The notes beneath the pieces are model-generated. The model was not told the DNA's origin and did not search any database. It saw only the letters and a list, made by a program, of their open reading frames with translations. A DNA stretch of 10,487 bases, taken from Patescibacteria group bacterium (GTDB taxonomy: Bacteria; Patescibacteriota; Minisyncoccia; Phycocordibacterales; EsbW-18). The stretch is taken from contig JAUPUE010000024.1 in assembly GCA_030917725.1 (NCBI GenBank), positions 1 to 10,487 on the forward strand. Direction: 5' to 3'. Both the position numbers and the translations under genes were made by a program. This document shows, in pieces, positions 6,847 through 10,487 of the stretch (the stretch's first letter is position 1; every line of letters starts with the position of its first letter).

Positions 6847-7436
6847 TTCACCGCAAAGGCAAAATAGCCATCGGTTGTTGGACTCTTTCTTGATTCAAAA
6901 AGCTTGTCGAGAAGATCTGTCAGAAATTGGAGTGGTACGAGAATCTTCCGTCGAAACGGGATGAATGTCGATAGTGCCATAAAGTAACCGTCTTTTTGGC
7001 GTATTTCTACTGATGAGAAATCTCTACAAAGTTCCTCAAGGGTCTCTCTGTAGAACCTCCAAAAATCGGGGTACCAGCCCGGACGAGCGTGATACGGATG
7101 TGTGGACGGAACATAAATGAAAAGCATACCCCCCGGCTTCAGCACTCTATACATCTCATCGACAGCACGATGGGGATTTTTCACATGCTCAAGAACATGG
7201 GCACAGATAATCGCTCCTACCGATGCGTCTTCCAGAGGAAGATCGTGAATGTCTCCGACGATGTCCGGGTTCGTCTTCGCGTCATAGTCCATGGTCTTAT
7301 AGTTTGAACCCTTGAAGAGCACCTCATATTCTTTCATCCATTTTTGAAACGGTGTACCGCCTCCCATGTCGATAATCGGATCCGCCTTACTTATTAACGC
7401 GATCTTTTCATCTACAAACTGCTTATATGGTTTCAT
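6843..7436 (-). CDS. Class I SAM-dependent methyltransferase (Methyltransf_11 type)
   Basis: 197 residues. SAM-binding motif I is PIIDMGGGTPF (20-30), followed by acidic D50 in YKTMDYDAKTNPD. The DIVGDIHDLPLED segment (58-70) is the usual adenine-side loop, and ICAHVLEHVKNPHRAV (77-92) plus YRVLKPGGMLFIYVP (96-110) complete the fold. A THPYHARPGWYPDFWRFYRE segment (112-131) and a hydrophobic IPFRRKILVPLQF stretch (159-171) follow. It probably methylates a sugar, nucleotide-sugar or glycan intermediate made by neighbouring enzymes; the target cannot be named. It is the first gene after a 100-base spacer and is translationally coupled to the next methyltransferase by ATGA, so it may head a sub-operon. 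Only GAGA about 14 bases upstream resembles a ribosome site; an AT-rich TAAAAT sits 5 bases before the ATG. Confidence 0.88.
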   Translation of the reverse strand: MKPYKQFVDEKIALISKADPIIDMGGGTPFQKWMKEYEVLFKGSNYKTMDYDAKTNPDIVGDIHDLPLEDASVGAIICAHVLEHVKNPHRAVDEMYRVLKPGGMLFIYVPSTHPYHARPGWYPDFWRFYRETLEELCRDFSSVEIRQKDGYFMALSTFIPFRRKILVPLQFLTDLLDKLFESRKSPTTDGYFAFAVK

Positions 7437-7536
7437 ATTCTATTTTAAATCTCTGGATTGGATTCGCGCCGAGGCTCATTGGTATGGGCTTAGATTCGTA
7501 ACTATCTCACGAAATCGATGTCTCAACAAGACGGTT
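7437..7536. other. 100-base intergenic spacer, the largest gap within the minus-strand gene series
   Basis: It separates the GT4 gene (stop at 7537-7539) from the methyltransferase starting at 7436. It contains an imperfect inverted repeat at 7493-7516 (arms GATTCGT and ACGAAATC, one bulge) without a T-run, a GATAGT preceded by TGA on the minus strand (7501-7509), and TAAAAT next to the methyltransferase start. A weak internal promoter is possible; I see no convincing terminator and no small ORF. Confidence 0.5.
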
Positions 7537-8580
7537 TTATTTCATCTCAGCGAGTATGGCACCAATAAGCCGCGGAAGCGCATGCTCTTGGGCAACACGC
7601 TCACGAAGCGCCCCACCAAAAGCCGACCTCTCGATTTCGCTCATCAACACCACCTTTTTAATCGCATCCGCCATGCTTTGTTCGGTTGCATCACATGCAC
7701 CGAGCGAGGCGTCACCACTTAGAAATGCATGCGATGCGGGATTGGATGAAATGACCGGAAGACCTGCTGCCGCAGCATCAAGCAAAGCTTTATCGAGGCT
7801 TCCCGTCATTCCCGCATTGATAAAAATGTCATATCGAAGAAGGATGTTTGGTAAGTCTGCATACGGAACGCCTCCAGTAAAACGGACCGCCTCATCAAGC
7901 CCTTTGTCTTTTACATATTCCTTCAAAGTAGTGAGATATGTCTCATCACCCTGATCAGAGGATCCCACCACATCGAGCGTAGCCGGCACATCAGAAAAGC
8001 GCAGGATTGCGAGCACATCCACCATCATCTCGATATTCTTGGAGGGCATGACGCGACCGACAGTGACCAGACGAACAGGAGATGCAATCGCATAGCTGTC
8101 TTTTTGAGCAAAGAGGTTCGTGTCGATCCCCTGCCCAACGATGTGTCGCTTTGGTGTAGAAATCCTGAATCCTTCTGCGGTTGATGTGAATACCTTGTTT
8201 GTCATGAGTGCCGCACAGCGAAGACTCAGAGAGACAGCACCATGGGCGTACCAAAGACCAATGTGCTTCCCAAGTAGTCTCCAGAACAATCCGCCAAGAA
8301 CCACGTAGATCTGGTTCATGTGTACGAAGACTGCGTCATAGTTTTTGCGTTCACGGACGATGTGCGAGTAGAAACGTTTGAGGTATTTGATGCGCGAAAC
8401 ACCACTCTCTTTACCAAGCGATAAAACGCGCACGTTCGACGGAAGGCTGTGCGCGCCTTCGTAAAGACAAATGACGATGACCGACTCACAGCGTTTCGCG
8501 AACTCTTCAATCCATCGATGAAAGAACCCGAGATTGTCATCCCGTGAATCGACCTTTTGTGTGAGGATGAGGAGCTTCAT
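7537..8580 (-). CDS. GT4-family glycosyltransferase with variant catalytic motif
   Basis: 347 residues, slightly short for the family. The N-terminal domain has LILTQKVDSRDDNLGFFHRW (4-23) and the VFVHMNQIYVVLGGLFWRL stretch (84-102), a pattern I associate with candidate-phyla GT4 enzymes, then GLWYAHGAVSLSLR (108-121). The C-terminal domain has VTVGRVMPSKN (172-182) as the phosphate-binding loop, VRFTGGVPYADLP (232-244), and NAGMTGSLDKALLDAAAAG (255-273). The last replaces the common E-x7-E motif: the first position is Gly260 and the second Asp268, the known 'TGSxDKxxLEA' variant with the last Glu also changed to Asp. It is probably a retaining sugar transferase acting on a lipid-linked glycan. 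Its ATG directly follows the TAA of the upstream methyltransferase with no spacing, implying coupled translation. A 100-base spacer follows the stop. Confidence 0.92.
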   Translation of the reverse strand: MKLLILTQKVDSRDDNLGFFHRWIEEFAKRCESVIVICLYEGAHSLPSNVRVLSLGKESGVSRIKYLKRFYSHIVRERKNYDAVFVHMNQIYVVLGGLFWRLLGKHIGLWYAHGAVSLSLRCAALMTNKVFTSTAEGFRISTPKRHIVGQGIDTNLFAQKDSYAIASPVRLVTVGRVMPSKNIEMMVDVLAILRFSDVPATLDVVGSSDQGDETYLTTLKEYVKDKGLDEAVRFTGGVPYADLPNILLRYDIFINAGMTGSLDKALLDAAAAGLPVISSNPASHAFLSGDASLGACDATEQSMADAIKKVVLMSEIERSAFGGALRERVAQEHALPRLIGAILAEMK

Positions 8581-9249
8581 TTATGGTTTTCGTTCCAAGA
8601 TGAAGAAGATGTGGTACTTGTTGAGTACGGGGCTGAATTCTTCGATGATATTGAAGTGATTCTTGATCTTCTCTCGTATTGCGCTGAGCTTGTATTTCTT
8701 TCGATCAATTTCGAAATAGTGCTGGCCCGACGTCTCGAATCCCCCAAAGTTGAGGTGACGATTGATGGCGAGGTCGATGAAGTTCCGCTTGAGCAATGTG
8801 CGAATGAACGGGAATTTGATGACGAGCTCAAAATAGGCGCTGATGCGCGGAAGCGCGACAATAGCATAGCGCTTGCTGACGCGTCGCATCTCCGCAAGAC
8901 CTTTTTCAAAATCTTCGTATGGGATATGTTCGAGCACTTGGCACGCCATGACGAGATCATATGACTGATCAGGAATCGGCATGTTGCGCACGTCTGCAAC
9001 AATATCTGGCTCGAGTTCTTTGTCGAAGTCGACCGTGGTGACATTTACACCTTCGCGCTTGAGATACCACGAGACAAGCTTGTTACCGACACCAATCTCA
9101 AGAAGGGTCTGGGGATTCAGCTTGAGGACAGAAAAAATCTGGTGATGGTAGGAGATGAATCGCTCCAACGTATCGTACTTCATAGCCGCGTAGTGCTCTT
9201 TTGACACTTGAATCTGTGGCTCTTTGGTTGTTTTTTCTGGTTCAGTCAT
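8581..9249 (-). CDS. Class I SAM-dependent methyltransferase
   Basis: 222 residues. After a charged tail (1-20), an N-terminal helix with KYDTLERFISYHHQIFSVLK (24-43) precedes motif I LLEIGVGNKLVSWYLKREG (49-67). Acidic D74 (TTVDFD) binds the SAM ribose, the ADVRNMPIPDQSYD loop is at 85-98, and motif IV is LVMACQVLEHIPYEDF (99-114) with RRVSKRYAIVALP (122-134). A distinctive GFETSGQHYFEIDRKKY segment (170-186) near the C-terminus may form the substrate side. The family is abundant in glycan and candidate-phyla gene clusters; the target is unknown. The gene lies between two GT4 genes, 24 bases after one and abutting the next (TAA immediately before ATG). A weak extended -10-like TGGTATCGT lies at 9257-9265. 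No Shine-Dalgarno sequence is seen. Confidence 0.88.
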   Translation of the reverse strand: MTEPEKTTKEPQIQVSKEHYAAMKYDTLERFISYHHQIFSVLKLNPQTLLEIGVGNKLVSWYLKREGVNVTTVDFDKELEPDIVADVRNMPIPDQSYDLVMACQVLEHIPYEDFEKGLAEMRRVSKRYAIVALPRISAYFELVIKFPFIRTLLKRNFIDLAINRHLNFGGFETSGQHYFEIDRKKYKLSAIREKIKNHFNIIEEFSPVLNKYHIFFILERKP

Positions 9250-9256
9250 AGGCTGT

Positions 9257-9265
9257 ACGATACCA
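9257..9265 (-). promoter_or_regulatory. Weak candidate extended -10 element (TGGTATCGT) before the methyltransferase at 8581-9249
   Basis: On the minus strand TGGTATCGT has the TGn extension and four of six matches to TATAAT. It ends 7 bases before the ATG at 9249. It sits in the 24-base gap between two co-directional genes, so read-through from upstream is equally possible. It is listed because its form and position resemble the stronger boxes at 1387-1395 and 2146-2154. Confidence 0.2.
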
Positions 9266-9273
9266 CTCGATTA

Positions 9274-10458
9274 CTACCCCTGCACCCCATTGGGCAAAAC
9301 CCCCAAACAGCTCCCGAGGAATTCGACGAGTGGTCGTTGATAATCAAGAACCGTTGTGCCGCCATACATCTCTTGCCAACGTTTTCTAATCGCCACAGAA
9401 AACGATGCAAGAAGGGCTCGATCTTCTGCGAGTCTTTTGATACGCTCTGTGATCTCTTTCGCGGACGCGCCTTGTTGCAAAACAAACCCGCTCTCTCCAT
9501 CAACAATCAGATCTTTGATGCCACCAACGTTGGTTGTTATGACAGGCATACCGGCGACCGCGGCCTCCATGAATACGCGAGGGAATCCTTCGTAGTACGA
9601 GACAATCAAAAGAGCATCGTGACCCATGATGAGGTCGGCGACTTCCTCACGCGATACAGAACCCAGAATGCTGCAGGCACCAAGCAAACCACGCGTACCA
9701 ATCTCACCCTTGAACCAATCGTGCTCAGGACCAGTGCCCACAGCGGTAAAGTGGACTTTACCGAGCATCTCTTTGTTTGTCTGCTCGATAACATCAACAA
9801 GAAGCGGGATATTCTTCTGGACAACAAACCTTCCCATAAAAAGAATCTTGAGAGACCCCTCGGAAGGCATCGGGTTTCGTGCTCCCAACACATCGATATT
9901 CGCGGGTATCATTGGTTTAAAGAAAACCTTATCACCGTACGCATCACGGAGACGAGCAACAGTTTCGGGTCCGTCCGTTTGAATTGCAGTGGCGCGCGGT
10001 AAGATAAAACGAGCGACGAGCGCATAGAAACGATGCTTGAGTGATTCTCTACAAAAAAAGACATTGCTCGTGTCCGTGCCATAAATACCTACCGAGAAAA
10101 CGCCCTTCCCTCCCCGAGTCAAAAGATGGGCGATGAATCCGAGCATAAAAGGATCCTGAGACATGACACATCGGACCCCATACTCGCGCATCAGATTTCG
10201 CGCCTGACGGTACATCCCCCACAAGATTTTGACCTTATTTCCACCCTTCGATGAATACACCGACGTTTTCTCGCTGAGTTTAACCACGTCTCTTCCCTCT
10301 TTATCAAAAGCAGATGTAACGATGTAAATCTTCGAGTGAAATTCTTCGTACGTCTTCATACGAAGCGCTGAGTCACTCTTTGGATCAAAGACTGACGAAT
10401 CAGTACCAAACATGACTATCGGATAGCCGACCCTCGTTGAATTGCTATTTTCTTTCAT
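9274..10458 (-). CDS. GT4-family (GT-B fold) glycosyltransferase
   Basis: 394 residues, normal family length. The N-terminal domain has IVMFGTDSSVFD (14-25), VRCVMSQDPFMLGFIAHLL (95-113) and VFSVGIYGTDTSN (120-132), the acceptor-side features. The C-terminal donor domain has KILFMGRFVVQKNIPLL (204-220, GR and K of the phosphate loop), VHFTAVGTGPEHDWF (235-249), the SILGSVSREEVADL turn (263-276), and a canonical E-x7-E motif, E290 to E298, in YYEGFPRVFMEAAVAGMPV (288-306). It should be a retaining glycosyltransferase on a lipid-linked glycan; the sugar is unknown. The TAG stop is followed in frame by TAA. The ATG at 10458 gives a sensible N-terminus; the frame stays open upstream to the window edge (nine codons, no alternative start), so an earlier start outside cannot be excluded. 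No Shine-Dalgarno sequence is visible. Confidence 0.92.
   Translation of the reverse strand: MKENSNSTRVGYPIVMFGTDSSVFDPKSDSALRMKTYEEFHSKIYIVTSAFDKEGRDVVKLSEKTSVYSSKGGNKVKILWGMYRQARNLMREYGVRCVMSQDPFMLGFIAHLLTRGGKGVFSVGIYGTDTSNVFFCRESLKHRFYALVARFILPRATAIQTDGPETVARLRDAYGDKVFFKPMIPANIDVLGARNPMPSEGSLKILFMGRFVVQKNIPLLVDVIEQTNKEMLGKVHFTAVGTGPEHDWFKGEIGTRGLLGACSILGSVSREEVADLIMGHDALLIVSYYEGFPRVFMEAAVAGMPVITTNVGGIKDLIVDGESGFVLQQGASAKEITERIKRLAEDRALLASFSVAIRKRWQEMYGGTTVLDYQRPLVEFLGSCLGVLPNGVQG
9744..9763. repeat. Intragenic 9-base inverted repeat
   Basis: CGGTAAAGT and ACTTTACCG are separated by two bases. They lie in GT4 codons for the G-K-V-H-F-T segment around residues 233-238. There is no T-run on either strand. 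A perfect repeat of this size is not surprising by chance in 10 kb, so it is recorded as structure only. Confidence 0.35.
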
Positions 10459-10487
10459 AGAGTTGTTTGAGCAAAGCTGAGGTCTCC
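10445..10487 (-). CDS. Possible 3' end of an upstream minus-strand gene
   Basis: From the window edge the minus strand is open in the frame ETSALLKQLYERK and stops at TAG (10445-10447), overlapping the GT4 start by 14 bases. The peptide looks like an ordinary amphipathic C-terminal helix. A competing reading, GDLSFAQTTL with a TGA at 10455-10457, would give an ATGA overlap like the other junctions here. Only 13 codons are visible, so neither can be confirmed, but an upstream co-directional gene is likely because the GT4 has no promoter or leader in the window. Confidence 0.35.
   Translation of the reverse strand, partial: ETSALLKQLYERK

Noticed and set aside
7493..7516. Imperfect inverted repeat in the 100-base spacer, considered as a terminator.
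   Set aside because: The stem has only seven pairs with a bulge, is AT-containing and has no following T-run on either strand.
8557..9044. Open frames overlapping the methyltransferase at 8581-9249 (plus 8557-8964, minus 8577-9044).
   Set aside because: Their compositions are biased (acidic or Ser-rich repeats reflecting the complementary or shifted reading), whereas the 222-residue frame has full methyltransferase motifs.
9208..10002. A 264-codon open frame on the plus strand opposite the GT4 gene.
   Set aside because: It is antisense to a gene with clear GT4 motifs, its translation shows no domain pattern and is rich in Arg/His/Asn typical of a shadow frame, and no promoter or ribosome site precedes it.
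1..10487. Looked for tRNA, rRNA, CRISPR arrays, insertion sequences, riboswitches and defence genes.
   Set aside because: No regular repeats, transposase or nuclease motifs, or RNA gene signatures were found; almost all bases are in glycan-related coding sequence.

Overview
The window is one continuous stretch of a surface-polysaccharide (glycan) biosynthesis locus. I can support ten protein genes and a possible fragment of an eleventh. I see no RNA genes, insertion sequences, CRISPR arrays or gaps longer than 123 bases. Organism (inference): most likely a member of the Candidate Phyla Radiation/Patescibacteria. The reasons are very tight packing with ATGA overlaps, an almost complete lack of visible Shine-Dalgarno sequences, and glycosyltransferase, flippase and ligase variants of the kind common in those genomes, for example the GT4 protein at 7537-8580 with its 'VFVHMNQIYVVLGGL' segment. 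TGA is used as a normal stop (for example at 5054-5056 and 6843-6845), so the recoded-TGA lineages (Gracilibacteria/SR1) are disfavoured. Base composition is moderate, and 6200-7450 looks more AT-rich by eye.

Layout. Right part, minus strand, read from 10487 down to 3477: a possible 3' end of an upstream gene, a GT4 glycosyltransferase (9274-10458), a SAM methyltransferase (8581-9249), a GT4 glycosyltransferase (7537-8580), a 100-base spacer, a methyltransferase (6843-7436), a methyltransferase (6196-6846), a GT4 glycosyltransferase (5054-6199) and a two-domain kinase-like plus methyltransferase protein (3477-5057). The last four are joined by three successive 4-base ATGA overlaps. Centre, plus strand: a Wzx-type oligosaccharide flippase (2258-3538), whose 3' end overlaps the kinase-methyltransferase gene tail to tail by 62 bases. 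Left part, minus strand: a methyltransferase (1412-2134) divergent from the flippase, then an O-antigen ligase/polymerase-family membrane protein (1-1377) cut by the window edge.

How the genes work together (inference from families): the three GT4 enzymes would add sugars to a lipid-linked glycan on the cytoplasmic face. The four stand-alone methyltransferases, plus the fused one, would modify sugars or precursors. The flippase would move the lipid-linked product across the membrane, and the ligase-family protein would polymerise it or transfer it to an acceptor. No initiating phosphoglycosyltransferase or Wzz chain-length regulator is visible here.

The most interesting gene is the kinase-like/methyltransferase fusion. 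The same two activities are combined, in the opposite domain order, in WbdD, the O-antigen chain terminator of E. coli O9a. That makes this gene a candidate chain-capping or phosphomethylation enzyme in a Wzx-type rather than ABC-transporter-type locus. A second theme is a set of TGnTATAGT-like boxes placed only 7-11 bases upstream of start codons, which would produce nearly leaderless transcripts.
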